This document shows positions 1-8,666 of a DNA stretch of 37,236 nucleotides, piece after piece. Made by a program: the position numbers and the translations under genes. The notes under the pieces are model-generated. The model searched no databases, had not been told where the DNA came from, and worked only from the letters and a program-made list of their open reading frames with translations. This stretch comes from Treponema sp. (GTDB lineage: Bacteria; Spirochaetota; Spirochaetia; Treponematales; Breznakiellaceae), in contig JAITJS010000052.1 in the NCBI GenBank assembly GCA_031278815.1, positions 1 through 37,236 of the forward strand. The letters run 5' to 3'. How positions within the stretch are numbered: position 1 is the first letter of the stretch; the number at the start of each line of letters is the position of its first letter.

Positions 1-1326
1 ATACCCTTGCCGTTGAGCGGGCGGTGTAAAGTAGATATGGAATTTTTTGTTGCTAAGGTCGGCGCCTGTGGGGGTAACGCTGGGACCAAGAGTCCACTCG
101 CCAACTTCGGCAACGTCATTCGCGTTGTCCTGATTGGACGTACCGATCTTCCGGTATTGAAGCCGATAGGTTGCGCCTTCCGTAACATCAGAAATGGAGA
201 AGTCAATCTCGTAGATAGCGTTGTCGAGATCATCGGTTGTTGAATCGGCGGTCTTCAATTGGCGGCTTGCAGAGGCATAACCGGTTACGGATTCAGTTAC
301 TTTACTGACCATAAAATAACTAGGCTGGCTGATACCATTGGCGGTCCGCACGAACAAGCGGTATTGCCACCTCTCCGGGGTGACGGTGTCGGTTACTTGA
401 TAGGAGGTACCCAGGTCAACCGCTCCGGTGGTGCCTACATCTTCCCAGGTGAGAACGCCGGCGACGTTGTTGTTGGACAGTGCTTTCTGCAAGACATAAG
501 CGGTCGCTCCCGTTACCTTGGTATAGGTAATGATAGCTTGGTTAGTGTTGCCGGTTCGAGTAGCGCTCGTAATACTTACATCGGTTATGCTATCCAAGTG
601 CTGCACATTGTACGCTACAGGGTCGACATACACCGCCGCGCTTGCGGGATAATAGCCGGTGGTGAAGGAAGCGAGTATCTGGGCGTCAGCAAATCCGGTG
701 TTGTTTATACTCTGCGTTGCTACCGTTGTTCCCTCCTGGATGCCCCATTGGTTATTATTAGAGGAAGTCACCTTATACTCAATAGCGGGGTTATCAATGC
801 TTGCCGTCCAGGTTAGGGTCGCGATGCCGTAGGTATTGTCCGCCTGGATCGTGGCGTCCGTAATCGTGACACTCAGAGCCGTGCCTTTGCTGGGGAACTG
901 TGGAGTGGCGGCGGGGAACTTGGCGGTATCGGTCTTGTAGGACACTTCGGTGGAGCTGCTACTTAACACCTCATTCCTCGACTTGGCGATTACCCGGTAG
1001 GTATACTCGGAACTGTCCGTCAGGATGTTGTCGTCTTTGATAATATCCGGATAATTGATGGCGGAAATATTGGACTTGAGTTCCACAAACTCGCCCCAGT
1101 CCTTATCCGCCGGCTTCTCCTTCCGGTAAATATTATACGTATCGGCGTCGGCTACAGGATCCCATGTCAAAAGGTTTACGCCGGTGTAGGGTGTGACCTT
1201 AAGGTTTTGGACGCTTCCGATGTTTCCATAAGACACATCAAAAGAAGTGGGTGATTCGCAGCCTGCCAGCAACAGCACCGCAGCTACAAAGCCTAACAGC
1301 GAGCTTCGCAGAAGAGTTTTTCTCAT
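1..1326 (-). CDS. FN3-repeat lipoprotein, partial (C-terminus beyond window)
   Basis: Open reading frame read on the minus strand from ATG at 1326-1324 to the window edge, 442 codons with no stop. An AAGGAGG ribosome site lies about 7 nt before the ATG. The N-terminus (MRKTLLRSSLLGF, then a hydrophobic stretch ending LLLAGC) is a type II signal peptide whose lipobox Cys is residue 23, so the product should be a lipoprotein. After the Cys come repeated fibronectin type III-like beta-sandwich units: near residues 32-60 the pattern is VQNLKVTP..VNLLTWDPV..ADTYNIYR, and at least two or three similar units follow, with Ser/Thr/Asn-rich joins. Such proteins are often surface or periplasmic adhesion or scaffold proteins. 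The exact role is unknown and the C-terminus is not visible. The long leader with tandem promoters and a C8 tract suggests special regulation. Confidence 0.9.
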   Translation of the reverse strand, partial: MRKTLLRSSLLGFVAAVLLLAGCESPTSFDVSYGNIGSVQNLKVTPYTGVNLLTWDPVADADTYNIYRKEKPADKDWGEFVELKSNISAINYPDIIKDDNILTDSSEYTYRVIAKSRNEVLSSSSTEVSYKTDTAKFPAATPQFPSKGTALSVTITDATIQADNTYGIATLTWTASIDNPAIEYKVTSSNNNQWGIQEGTTVATQSINNTGFADAQILASFTTGYYPASAAVYVDPVAYNVQHLDSITDVSITSATRTGNTNQAIITYTKVTGATAYVLQKALSNNNVAGVLTWEDVGTTGAVDLGTSYQVTDTVTPERWQYRLFVRTANGISQPSYFMVSKVTESVTGYASASRQLKTADSTTDDLDNAIYEIDFSISDVTEGATYRLQYRKIGTSNQDNANDVAEVGEWTLGPSVTPTGADLSNKKFHIYFTPPAQRQGY

Positions 1327-1470
1327 AAAACTCCCTCCTTATAAAATATTATATATGCTCCTGCCCCATGGCAGGGATATATACGAAGAGAAACCTGCGT
1401 TCCCACAAACCGCAGAGGCGAGACAACACGGGGAATGTCAAAAATTGGTTTTATATAGTAATATTTTTTT

Positions 1471-1478
1471 GGGGGGGG
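1471..1478 (-). repeat. G8 homopolymer (C8 on lipoprotein strand) next to T7
   Basis: Eight consecutive G on the plus strand, preceded by seven T. Read towards the lipoprotein gene it is TTATA followed by C8, A7 and, shortly after, TATATAAAA, about 145 nt before the ATG. The same TTATA-poly-C-then-TATATAAA arrangement recurs at 32241-32276. Tracts this long are prone to slippage. Confidence 0.75.
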
Positions 1479-1625
1479 TATAAGAATTTATCGGCAAGAC
1501 GCCACCGCTCATTTGCGGAACTGTCGTGCTGCAAGAAGTGTGCAACATTCAGTTTATCTCTGTTTTTGCGTCCCCGGCATTCGGCGCCGCCGGACGCAAA
1601 CATATTCTTCAACCCCATATTTCCT

Positions 1626-1654
1626 AGTATATCACATGTCTCAAGGAATGTCAA
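1626..1654 (-). promoter_or_regulatory. Sigma-70-like promoter P1 for the lipoprotein gene
   Basis: On the minus strand TTGACA (1654-1649), a 17-bp spacer, then TATACT (1631-1626). The -35 box is a perfect consensus match and the -10 matches five of six. The predicted start would be near 1619, leaving a leader of about 290 nt before the lipoprotein ATG. The match is direct; activity is inferred. Confidence 0.7.
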
Positions 1655-1721
1655 TGTCTGCTCTCCCGAAAAAACGTTTTTGCCCAGCCGCTGCCAAAGC
1701 CAGTCCTTTGCATAGTTATCA

Positions 1722-1750
1722 ATAATATCACCCCGCGAAGCAATTGTCAA
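1722..1750 (-). promoter_or_regulatory. Sigma-70-like promoter P2 for the lipoprotein gene
   Basis: A second minus-strand promoter: TTGACA (1750-1745), 17-bp spacer, TATTAT (1727-1722). It lies 96 bp upstream of P1 and has the same -35 box, so the two may act in tandem. Confidence 0.6.
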
Positions 1751-1908
1751 TGAATTCTCCCGCAAAAACCGCTTGCCTCATGACCGGCTGCTTGACTGGG
1801 GCAGAGGGTGTTTGATCCTAAGCGCCATGGGGTCAACGCCGATGACCTGAGGGCTCCTGGGTATACCCTTGAGCTCTGCCCCAAAAAACGGTACTTTGAG
1901 GTATACCC

Positions 1909-1927
1909 ATACCTAGTCTATAGGTAT
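1909..1927. promoter_or_regulatory. 7-bp inverted repeat upstream of CBS-ACT gene
   Basis: ATACCTA, a 5-nt gap (GTCTA), then TAGGTAT: a perfect 7-bp stem ending 20 bp before the chosen start codon. Nearby GTATACCC sequences recur at about 1860 and 1901. It could be an operator or a leader hairpin; no regulator is identified. Confidence 0.35.
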
Positions 1928-1947
1928 CTACATAAATGGAGGGTCCC

Positions 1948-2595
1948 ATGATAATCAGCCGTATTATGACCAAGAATCCAGTCTTTGTGCATCCTGATAT
2001 TTCGGTACACGATGCCAGATCCCTCATGGATAAAGAAAAAATAGGCCGTCTGCCGGTACTCGATAAGAACCACCGGCTTATCGGCATCCTAACCCGCAAG
2101 GACCTGCTCAAGGCCGGTCCGTCCTCAGCCACGAGCCTTGATATATATGAGATAAGCTATCTCCTTTCCAAGCTTAAGGTCGAGAAAATCATGGTAAGGC
2201 AGGTCATCACCGTGGAGGAACAGGAGGTGGTGGAGGAAGCTGCCCGGATCATGGTGGATAAGGATATTAGCTGCCTTCCGGTGATGCGAGGCCCCCTCTT
2301 GGTGGGCATTATCACCGGGACGGATATCCTCCAGGTATTTATCAATGCTTTCGGCGCTCGTCATCCAGGGGTACGGATTACCCTGTCCATGACGGAACGA
2401 CCAGGCCAGTTGGCGAAACTGGCCGGAGCCATCGCTGAAAGGGGGGGCAACATCGTGTCTTTTGTTTCCGCTGAAGGGGATAACCTCACCCACCGTAGGG
2501 GAACCTGTAAAATATCCGGTATCAGCTCTGAAGCGATAGAAGCCATCATACAAACCATGCCTGAAACGGAATTGGAAGATATCCGGGAACGCTAA
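1948..2595 (+). CDS. CBS-CBS-ACT domain protein (AcuB-like)
   Basis: A 215-residue soluble protein with two CBS motifs (about residues 5-55 and 70-130, e.g. MTKNPVFVHPDISVHDARSL and KIMVRQVITVEEQEV) followed by an ACT-like fold (RITLSMTERPGQLAKLAGAI). This is the architecture of the AcuB family. CBS pairs usually bind adenine nucleotides and ACT domains bind amino acids, so a sensor or regulator is likely, but the target is unknown. I chose ATG 1948 over an in-frame ATG at 1936 because GGAGGG at 1938-1943 then serves as ribosome site. It is separated from the flagellar genes by a terminator-like hairpin, so it is probably not part of that operon. Confidence 0.85.
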   Translation: MIISRIMTKNPVFVHPDISVHDARSLMDKEKIGRLPVLDKNHRLIGILTRKDLLKAGPSSATSLDIYEISYLLSKLKVEKIMVRQVITVEEQEVVEEAARIMVDKDISCLPVMRGPLLVGIITGTDILQVFINAFGARHPGVRITLSMTERPGQLAKLAGAIAERGGNIVSFVSAEGDNLTHRRGTCKISGISSEAIEAIIQTMPETELEDIRER

Positions 2596-2616
2596 AGCCC
2601 TGGTGGGAAGTTCTGG

Positions 2617-2658
2617 AGGCTCACGTGAGCGTAGGGAGCCTAAAGAATTGTTTTTTTT
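2617..2658 (+). terminator. Terminator-like hairpin plus T8 after CBS-ACT gene
   Basis: AGGCTC (2617-2622) pairs with GAGCCT (2636-2641); the perfect palindrome GCTCACGTGAGC (2619-2630) offers an alternative fold. A run of eight T follows at 2651-2658. The T run is about 9 nt from the stem, longer than ideal, so efficiency is uncertain. Confidence 0.5.
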
Positions 2659-2667
2659 AACCGATTA
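2641..2667 (+). promoter_or_regulatory. Sigma-28 (FliA)-like promoter of the fla operon
   Basis: TAAA (2641-2644), 15-bp spacer, ACCGATTA (2660-2667), against the enteric sigma-28 consensus TAAA-N15-GCCGATAA: -35 perfect and six of eight in the -10. It sits 24 bp before the first flagellar start codon. The matching sigma gene fliA lies in the same operon, so autoregulation is plausible. Overlap with the terminator T-run is notable. Confidence 0.55.
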
Positions 2668-2691
2668 ATAATAGTACATAAGGAGATTGAG

Positions 2692-3324
2692 GTGGCCTCA
2701 TTCGGAAGATCCCGGGTTCTTGGCAAAATAATCGTGCTCTTACTGCTCATCATGGTGCTTGTGGGAGGAGGATTCGTGTGGTTCGATTATCTTAATGTGA
2801 TCGATGCTAAGACCCTGTTATCCCCGTTCTATCGTTTCATAGGCAAGGAAGGCCGGAGCAGTAATACCCTGGAGGAGGATGAGTTCCTGTCCCTGGACGC
2901 GGAACGCCTGGCCATACGATTGGAAGCCTTGGAACTGCGTATGCTGGAACTGGAAAAACAGGAACAGGATATGCAGAGTCGACGGGGTGAAATAGAACAG
3001 ATGGCTCAGGCATTGGAAGAGCGGCAGAAAGCCCTGGATGAACGGGAGACTTCTTTCAGCGCCTTGATGCAAGCAGCCGAAACTAAGAGTCAAAATGTGG
3101 AACAGGTTGCCCGGTACTTGACCGGTATGCCCCCTCAACAAGCGGTGGGTATCATTACCGAGATGGAAGATCAGGATGCTATCGACGTGTTCAGGAAAGC
3201 CGAAGAGCTCGCTCAGGCAGAAGGAACCGCCTCTATCGTCTCTTATTGGATGTCCCTCTTGCCCGCCGAACGAGCCGCGGCGTTACAGCGGAAGATGGTG
3301 GGAAGACCTGCTACGCTTAACTGA
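2692..3324 (+). CDS. flbB: Flagellar collar protein FlbB
   Basis: A 210-residue protein with an N-terminal membrane anchor (about residues 12-32), a long acidic/glutamine-rich coiled coil (about 65-120) and a C-terminal MgtE-N-like helical segment (QAVGIITEMEDQDAIDVFRKAEE). This order and size match spirochetal FlbB, which forms the base of the periplasmic flagellar collar in Borrelia, and it sits directly before fliK and flgD as in that genus. The start is GTG at 2692, with AGGAGA at 2681-2686 as ribosome site. It is the first gene after the sigma-28-like promoter; the rod/MS-ring genes that precede it in Borrelia are absent here, so the flagellar cluster is split in this genome. Confidence 0.82.
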   Translation: MASFGRSRVLGKIIVLLLLIMVLVGGGFVWFDYLNVIDAKTLLSPFYRFIGKEGRSSNTLEEDEFLSLDAERLAIRLEALELRMLELEKQEQDMQSRRGEIEQMAQALEERQKALDERETSFSALMQAAETKSQNVEQVARYLTGMPPQQAVGIITEMEDQDAIDVFRKAEELAQAEGTASIVSYWMSLLPAERAAALQRKMVGRPATLN

Positions 3325-3442
3325 AGAGCGTGCCGGTTTGGTTGTTAAGGATTCAGTTCCAGACAGGGGGTACCAATGCACCATTATGGTAAATCCCAAT
3401 GGTCGACGTGTAATAGCAGGTATAGGATGAGGAGGCTGGGTG

Positions 3443-4933
3443 ATGATGCAGGTATCGCTCCAGATGCACAGTTCAGATGGTTCCCTTGAGGGAATAAGTG
3501 GGATAGATAAGGGTGGAGAACCTTCATCGCTTAGCTCCACGCAGGGTCAGGAAAAATCCCGTAAACAGGGTAAGCTTGATGTATTTGCTCGGCTCCTTGA
3601 CGGGTTGGGCGAGCCCAGTAGAACTGACCCTAGTCTGAAGGCTATGGGGAAACTCCAGGGGCAGCACGCAGCAGAAGCCTTCGCCGGGGAAGCGCTTAAG
3701 GGGAATTCCCCTAAGCAGCAAAAAAAGGTCTCCCTCGCCGCGGGGGCACGCGAGGAAGCGGGGAAGGCTGGTTCCGGGAAAAGGGGAGCGGACTTGCTCC
3801 AGAGCGGCAAGGACAAAACCGCTGGGGAAGGGTCTTTTGCCTGCTTGGCTGTTCAAGAAGGGCCGGCTCCCAAGCAGTTGAGCCTTCAGGAAGGGCTTTT
3901 GCCAAAAGACCGCAAGGGATCCTTACGGCCTCAGGCGACCAAGACCCACCGTTCCCCAGGAGCAGGTTCCCGGACAGCAAGCGCAACGGAGCAGGTGCCT
4001 GGACAGAACGAAGGGACGGCTCAGGAAGTCGCGCTCAATAGGGGGCTCTCCAAGGTCAAGGCGGATAATCGGGATATCCAGGGCAGTACGGGGGATGAAA
4101 AGGCAGCTTTTCGTAAGCCCTCGCCCCTTAAGCTCAGCCAGAGCGCAGGGGCAGTCGAGCAGCTTGGACTTTCCCTGGCTTCCCGCCAGGGTGTGGGGAC
4201 CGCTGAAGAACCGGTACGCAAGGGGCTTAAGGCGGATACCGATGCCAAGACCCGGGATAAACGCCGGGATAGGCTGGATCTTCGGGACCTCCGCTCCCGG
4301 GGAGGGGTGGAGTCTGCTTCGGGGGTCCTTGCTGCGGGGGATAGTAAATCAGGAGGAGAGAGCAAAACCGTAGAACTCTTCGTTGACCTGCACACCGATG
4401 CCCGGGACCGGGAAGCAGTGCCGGCATCCCGTGAGAAGGCCCTCACTCGTAATTTCGAAGATCTCCTTTCCCGGGAACTCTCCCGGAATCTCAGTACCGA
4501 TATTGTTCGGCAAGCCCAGGTGTTCTTGCGAAACAGCGGCGAAGGGACCATACGGCTTGCCCTCAGACCGGAATCACTGGGAAATGTAAAGATACAACTT
4601 GAATTGGCCGAAAAGAAGATAATAGGGCATATCATCGTAGAAAGTAATGAGGCGCTACGGGCATTTGAGCGAGAAATCCATTCCTTGGAACAGGCATTTA
4701 AGGATTCGGGTTTTGGTGAGACCAGCCTTGATACGGCCTTGGCCTCGGAGGGTGACGGGAAAGGAGGAAACCCTCAGCAACGAGAGGGGGAAGGTGGGCC
4801 TTTCTTTTCAGAACGCTTTGCCGCTTCCACCTACGATGTAGGGACGGAGAGGACCGGGGATGCGGGGATGCGGATGCTACTCACCGGAACGGGGGTTTCA
4901 TCAGAACATATGCCGATCAATATGCTGGTATAA
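3443..4933 (+). CDS. fliK: Flagellar hook-length control protein FliK (Tap1)
   Basis: About 496 residues. The first 330 are low-complexity, rich in Lys, Gly, Ser and Gln, as expected for the extended ruler part. Residues about 340-430 form the conserved FliK C-terminal hook-binding domain ([23 protein letters not shown] is the core). FliK measures hook length and switches export specificity through FlhB. The equivalent T. pallidum gene is called tap1. ATG 3443 is placed 7 nt after GGAGG (3431-3435); GTG 3440 and ATG 3446 are also possible. The 118-bp gap after flbB contains no convincing gene. flgD follows after 17 bp. Confidence 0.88.
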   Translation: MMQVSLQMHSSDGSLEGISGIDKGGEPSSLSSTQGQEKSRKQGKLDVFARLLDGLGEPSRTDPSLKAMGKLQGQHAAEAFAGEALKGNSPKQQKKVSLAAGAREEAGKAGSGKRGADLLQSGKDKTAGEGSFACLAVQEGPAPKQLSLQEGLLPKDRKGSLRPQATKTHRSPGAGSRTASATEQVPGQNEGTAQEVALNRGLSKVKADNRDIQGSTGDEKAAFRKPSPLKLSQSAGAVEQLGLSLASRQGVGTAEEPVRKGLKADTDAKTRDKRRDRLDLRDLRSRGGVESASGVLAAGDSKSGGESKTVELFVDLHTDARDREAVPASREKALTRNFEDLLSRELSRNLSTDIVRQAQVFLRNSGEGTIRLALRPESLGNVKIQLELAEKKIIGHIIVESNEALRAFEREIHSLEQAFKDSGFGETSLDTALASEGDGKGGNPQQREGEGGPFFSERFAASTYDVGTERTGDAGMRMLLTGTGVSSEHMPINMLV

Positions 4934-4950
4934 TTAGGGAGGAAGCAATA

Positions 4951-5388
4951 ATGGAGCTTCATGCGACGCTGAATTCACAAGAGCAGGCAGAGATTGCCCA
5001 ATGGGTGAAAGAACACAACCATAAGATAAACCAGGGGAAGAATCCCCAACAAAATCTGGGGAAAGACGATTTTCTTAAAATCCTGATTACCCAACTCTCC
5101 TATCAGGATCCCACAGCCCCAATGGAAGATAAAGAATTTATCGCCCAGATGGCCCAGTTTTCCACCCTGGATCAGATGACCAGCATGGCCACGGATTTTT
5201 CCCGGCTTGCAGCGCTCGTGGCGAGGAGCGAAGCGACTGGTTCTCTGGGGAAATCCGTGGAAATAGCAGTGGAAGATACGGTTATTCAAGGTACCGTTAA
5301 AGCGGTAACCCGAGGGGATAGCCCTGAAGTGCTGGTCCAGGGTTTATATTATCCCTGGAACCAGGTCATTAAGGTATTTGAGGAATAG
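4951..5388 (+). CDS. flgD: Hook-capping scaffold protein FlgD, short spirochete form
   Basis: A 145-residue protein with the FlgD N-terminal motif [20 protein letters not shown] followed by [19 protein letters not shown], diagnostic for the hook-cap protein that assists FlgE polymerisation. After residue 100 only a short beta segment ([17 protein letters not shown]) remains, so the Ig/Tudor domains of the longer enteric protein (over 200 residues) are reduced, as I recall for other spirochetes. The ribosome site is AGGGAGGAAG before ATG 4951. Lies between fliK and flgE, in the standard order. Confidence 0.93.
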   Translation: MELHATLNSQEQAEIAQWVKEHNHKINQGKNPQQNLGKDDFLKILITQLSYQDPTAPMEDKEFIAQMAQFSTLDQMTSMATDFSRLAALVARSEATGSLGKSVEIAVEDTVIQGTVKAVTRGDSPEVLVQGLYYPWNQVIKVFEE

Positions 5389-5424
5389 TCCGAGCTAACC
5401 TTTAAGCGAGGGAGTAAGTGCGAT

Positions 5425-6825
5425 ATGATGCGATCATTGTTTGCCGGTGTATCTGGCCTGCAGAATCATCAAACGAGAATGGATGTGATTGGTAATAACA
5501 TTGCCAATATCAATACGATGGGTTTCAAGAAGGGGCGGGTTAATTTTCAGGACCTCCTCTATCAGCAGCTTCAAGGGGCTTCCCGTCCTACCGAAGACTT
5601 AGGGGGGGTAAACCCTAAAGAGGTAGGCCTGGGTATGTCCGTTGCTTCCATTGATACGGTCCATACCCAAGGGGCCTTTCAATCTACCCAAGTAGGGACC
5701 GATCTAGCGATTGAGGGTACCGGTTTTTTTGTGTTGAAAGAGGGGGCTAACTTCTATTATACCCGGGCCGGGGCCTTCAACGTGGATGAAGCAGGAACCC
5801 TGGTGAATCCTGCCAATGGGATGAAAGTCCAGGGCTGGATGGCTCAGGATGTACAGGGGGTGCAGACCCTGGATGTTTCCCGGGATGTGGAAGACCTGAT
5901 AATCCCGGTGGGTTCCAAGGATCCGGCCCGGGCCACCACCATGGTCAACTTCGCCTGTAACCTGGATAAACGGATCCCCGAAATTCCCGAAGGGGCCACG
6001 GCCTTGGATATTCAACGGGGAACCTGGAACACGACTATCAAAATTTACGATACCTTTGGACAGGAGCATATCCTCCAAGTAGAATTTACTCGGGTGCCGG
6101 GTACGGCCAATAGCTGGAACGCCGCGGTAACGGTGGATCCGGAGGCCGAGGTTGCTACCAATACCGCCATCGGGCTGGGGGAAGCGGCGCCAGCAGCAGG
6201 GGCCGACGCGGCCTTCACGGTGAATTTCTCCAATAATGGGACCCTCCTCAGCGCAGTGGATGGAGCAGGAAACGAATCCGGTGAGGCGGGAAACGTGATC
6301 ATGAACGTGGCCTTTGATGTGCAGAACACGGATCCCGATGCCGAGGGGGGGCAGGTGCGTCAAGTCTTTGCCCTGAACCTGGGTACCGTGGGGGGCTTTG
6401 TCAATTCCATTACCCAATATGCGGAAGCCAGTTCCTCCAAGGCGGTGATGCAGGATGGGTATACCATGGGCTATCTGGATAATTTCAAGATTGACGCCAG
6501 CGGGATCATCACCGGGGTGTACTCCAATGGCTCAAACCGAACCATCGGTCAGATTGCCCTGGCCAGTTTTACCAATCAGGGAGGACTGGAAAAAGCCGGG
6601 GAAAACGCCTATGTGGTTTCTACCAACTCCGGGGCGGCCAACATTGGGCCTTCGGGAATCGCAGGCAAGGGCGGAATCAGGGCTGGCGTCTTGGAAATGT
6701 CCAACGTGGATATGGCCGAGCAGTTCACCGACATGATCGTTACCCAGCGGGGTTTTCAGGCCAACTCCCGGACCATTCAGACTGCGGATCAGCTCTTGCA
6801 AGAACTCTTGAGCCTCAAGCGATAA
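5425..6825 (+). CDS. flgE: Flagellar hook protein FlgE
   Basis: A 466-residue hook subunit. The N-terminal signature [20 protein letters not shown], followed by the [15 protein letters not shown] motif, and the C-terminal helix ([20 protein letters not shown]) are typical of the FlgE/FlgF/FlgG family; the long middle holds the D1/D2 domains. Lys165 and the only cysteine, Cys178, lie in [18 protein letters not shown]. These match the residues reported to form the lysinoalanine cross-link in Treponema denticola FlgE, which stiffens the periplasmic hook. ATG 5425 is chosen with GAGGGAG upstream; ATG 5428 is adjacent. Transcribed with flgD and flbD. Confidence 0.96.
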   Translation: MMRSLFAGVSGLQNHQTRMDVIGNNIANINTMGFKKGRVNFQDLLYQQLQGASRPTEDLGGVNPKEVGLGMSVASIDTVHTQGAFQSTQVGTDLAIEGTGFFVLKEGANFYYTRAGAFNVDEAGTLVNPANGMKVQGWMAQDVQGVQTLDVSRDVEDLIIPVGSKDPARATTMVNFACNLDKRIPEIPEGATALDIQRGTWNTTIKIYDTFGQEHILQVEFTRVPGTANSWNAAVTVDPEAEVATNTAIGLGEAAPAAGADAAFTVNFSNNGTLLSAVDGAGNESGEAGNVIMNVAFDVQNTDPDAEGGQVRQVFALNLGTVGGFVNSITQYAEASSSKAVMQDGYTMGYLDNFKIDASGIITGVYSNGSNRTIGQIALASFTNQGGLEKAGENAYVVSTNSGAANIGPSGIAGKGGIRAGVLEMSNVDMAEQFTDMIVTQRGFQANSRTIQTADQLLQELLSLKR

Positions 6826-6838
6826 CGAGTATACCTAC

Positions 6839-7036
6839 ATGATTAAAGTAACCAGGCTTGATGGAACCGAATACTATATCAACCCCCACCAGATCGAATC
6901 TATGGAATTGAAACCGGATACGACGATTTTAATGTTATCTGGAAAGTACCTGGTGGTGCGGGAGACCGCAACGACAGTTATAGAGCGCATCGTTGCATAC
7001 CGCCGGCAGATTGGAGCCTTCAAAAACGAGGAGTAA
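6839..7036 (+). CDS. flbD: Flagellar protein FlbD
   Basis: A 65-residue protein of the FlbD family: it opens MIKVTRLDGTEYYINPHQIE, with a later ILMLSGKYLVVRETATTVIERI segment. It is regularly found between flgE and motA in spirochetes and Firmicutes. Its function is not well defined; a flagellar assembly or regulatory role is inferred from this position. It starts 13 bp after flgE and ends 9 bp before motA. Confidence 0.9.
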   Translation: MIKVTRLDGTEYYINPHQIESMELKPDTTILMLSGKYLVVRETATTVIERIVAYRRQIGAFKNEE

Positions 7037-7045
7037 GTACCTTAT

Positions 7046-7828
7046 ATGAATCTTTCGACCATAATTGGGATCGTCGGTTGTTTTTCTATGGTTGTTATGG
7101 CCATTTTTACCTCCGGGGGTTCCATCATAATATACCTGGATTTTCCCTCATTCTTGATGACCGTCGTTGGTTCGTATTTGGCCCTTTTTATCTTTTGCTC
7201 TGTTCAGGAAACCGTCGGGCTTTTCGCCACCATCGGGCTCAGTATGAAGAATGTGACGTTTAATGAGGAGGGGGTCATCACCAAGCTCCTGGCCTTTTCC
7301 GACAAGGCCAGGCGGGAAGGACTCTTGGCACTGGAAGAGGAATTAGAAGACCTGGACGATGAGTTTATGAAGAAAGGGATGCGCCTGGTGGTAGACGGTA
7401 CTGATGGGGCGATCATTCGAGAACTGCTGGAGAATGAGTTGAGCCAAATCCAGGAACGGCATATGAATAAAATTTCCGTGGTCAACATGTGGGGTACGGT
7501 GGCTCCAGGGCTTGGGATGATAGGAACCGTAGTCGGCCTCATCGCCATGTTGAAAAACTTGGAAGATAAAAGCTCCTTGGGGCCTAACATGGCAGTCGCC
7601 CTACTGACCACCCTCTACGGGGCGCTGATTGCCAACGTCGTTGCGATTCCCCTGGCCGGAAAATTAAAAGCCCGGGATGCCCTGGAAGTCAAAGTCAAGG
7701 AAATGGAAATTGAGGGGATCCTTTCGATTCAGGCTGGGGAAAATACCCGGGTTTTGGCTACGAAGCTCCTTTCGTATCTGAGCCCAGTCGTCCGGAAGAA
7801 GGTGGAACAAGAAGTGCTGAGGGATTAG
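7046..7828 (+). CDS. motA: Flagellar motor stator protein MotA
   Basis: A 260-residue membrane protein with four predicted transmembrane segments: two near the N-terminus (about 5-25 and 30-55) and two later (about 150-170 and 185-205). The cytoplasmic loop is charged and contains the conserved MRLVVDGTDG region. The prolines in the third and fourth segments (VAPGLGMIGTVVGL and ANVVAIPLAGKL) correspond to those that couple proton flow to torque in E. coli MotA. It forms the ion-conducting stator with MotB, encoded 44 bp downstream. Confidence 0.95.
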   Translation: MNLSTIIGIVGCFSMVVMAIFTSGGSIIIYLDFPSFLMTVVGSYLALFIFCSVQETVGLFATIGLSMKNVTFNEEGVITKLLAFSDKARREGLLALEEELEDLDDEFMKKGMRLVVDGTDGAIIRELLENELSQIQERHMNKISVVNMWGTVAPGLGMIGTVVGLIAMLKNLEDKSSLGPNMAVALLTTLYGALIANVVAIPLAGKLKARDALEVKVKEMEIEGILSIQAGENTRVLATKLLSYLSPVVRKKVEQEVLRD

Positions 7829-7872
7829 GTTGGCTTACTTTGATTATGGAAGAGGGATTTAAAGGGTAAGGT

Positions 7873-8601
7873 ATGGCACGGAAAAAGAAAGAAGCAGAAG
7901 CCGCAAAAGGAGACTGGATCGTAACCTATTCTGACATGGTTACCTTGTTGCTCTGTTTTTTTGTCGCCCTTTTTGATGTGAATGATATAGATCCGGGGCA
8001 AATATCCGCGTTGCTTTCTGCCCTCTCGAATATAGGGATGGGGTCTTCTACTGGAGGAGAGACCATATCCGCAGGTAAAAGTGTGGACTTGGGGAATACC
8101 ATCAATTCGTTACCCTCGATGGATAGGGGACGGGTTTTAGGCCAGGCCCTGCGGCGGGCGATGAGTCTTTTTAGTCCAGAAGTGAAATCCAATAAGATCC
8201 GGATTACCCATGATGAACGGGGACTGGTGATCAACCTGGCATCAGATGCTTTTTTTGCCCCTGCCAGTGCTAGAATCAACATAGAAGAAACCCGGGATAT
8301 CCTGATCCGGCTGGCAGGGCTTTTGAATTCTGAAGAACTTCAGGGTAGGAAATTCAGAATTGAAGGGCATACTGATGCCGTCCCGGTAGACCCGGATGGT
8401 CCCTGGGAATCGAACTGGGAGCTTTCCACGGCCCGATCTATCGCGGTATTGCATTATTTGACGGATCTGGGGGTGGAGGAAAAGCGATTTCAGGTGGCAG
8501 GATTTGCCGATACCATGCCGATAAGTAAAAACGATACCCCTGAAGGCCGGGCTTATAATCGGCGGGTGGATATTATTATATTGGATGACGGGCACTTATA
8601 A
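7873..8601 (+). CDS. motB: Flagellar motor stator protein MotB
   Basis: A 242-residue protein with a short basic cytoplasmic tail, a single transmembrane helix starting WIVTYSDMVTLLLCFF with the essential ion-binding Asp at residue 21, and a C-terminal OmpA/Pal-type peptidoglycan-binding domain (about 105-240; motif EGHTDAVPV). It anchors the MotA channel to the cell wall so that the stator can exert torque. The start follows AAGGGTAAGG. The sequence gives no clear call on proton versus sodium coupling. Confidence 0.95.
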   Translation: MARKKKEAEAAKGDWIVTYSDMVTLLLCFFVALFDVNDIDPGQISALLSALSNIGMGSSTGGETISAGKSVDLGNTINSLPSMDRGRVLGQALRRAMSLFSPEVKSNKIRITHDERGLVINLASDAFFAPASARINIEETRDILIRLAGLLNSEELQGRKFRIEGHTDAVPVDPDGPWESNWELSTARSIAVLHYLTDLGVEEKRFQVAGFADTMPISKNDTPEGRAYNRRVDIIILDDGHL

Positions 8602-8666
8602 GCCTATAGGTATATAGTGTTATTTTATGGTTTTAGCGTAAAAATATAAAGCGGAGGTAACAGGGC

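Larger units (their letters stand above)
1327..1947. other. Intergenic region between divergent lipoprotein and CBS-ACT genes
   Basis: This 621-bp gap separates two divergent genes. It contains two sigma-70-like promoters facing the lipoprotein gene, a T7G8 tract (C8A7 on the lipoprotein strand) and an inverted repeat close to the CBS-ACT gene. A second, widely spaced inverted pair, GGGGCAGAG near 1798 and CTCTGCCCC near 1873, could form a long-range stem. A 104-codon frame on the minus strand crosses the region but resembles nothing I know. Confidence 0.7.

Noticed and set aside
259-816. 185-codon plus-strand open frame
   Set aside because: It lies antisense to the lipoprotein gene, which has a ribosome site, signal peptide and FN3 repeats.
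1451-1765. 104-codon minus-strand frame through the C8 tract
   Set aside because: TTG start, no ribosome site, no family likeness; it overlaps two promoters.
3176-3430. 84-codon frame spanning the flbB end and gap
   Set aside because: Most of it overlaps flbB in another frame and it has no ribosome site.
5704-6417. 237-codon antisense frame in flgE
   Set aside because: Shadow of flgE codon bias; no start signal.
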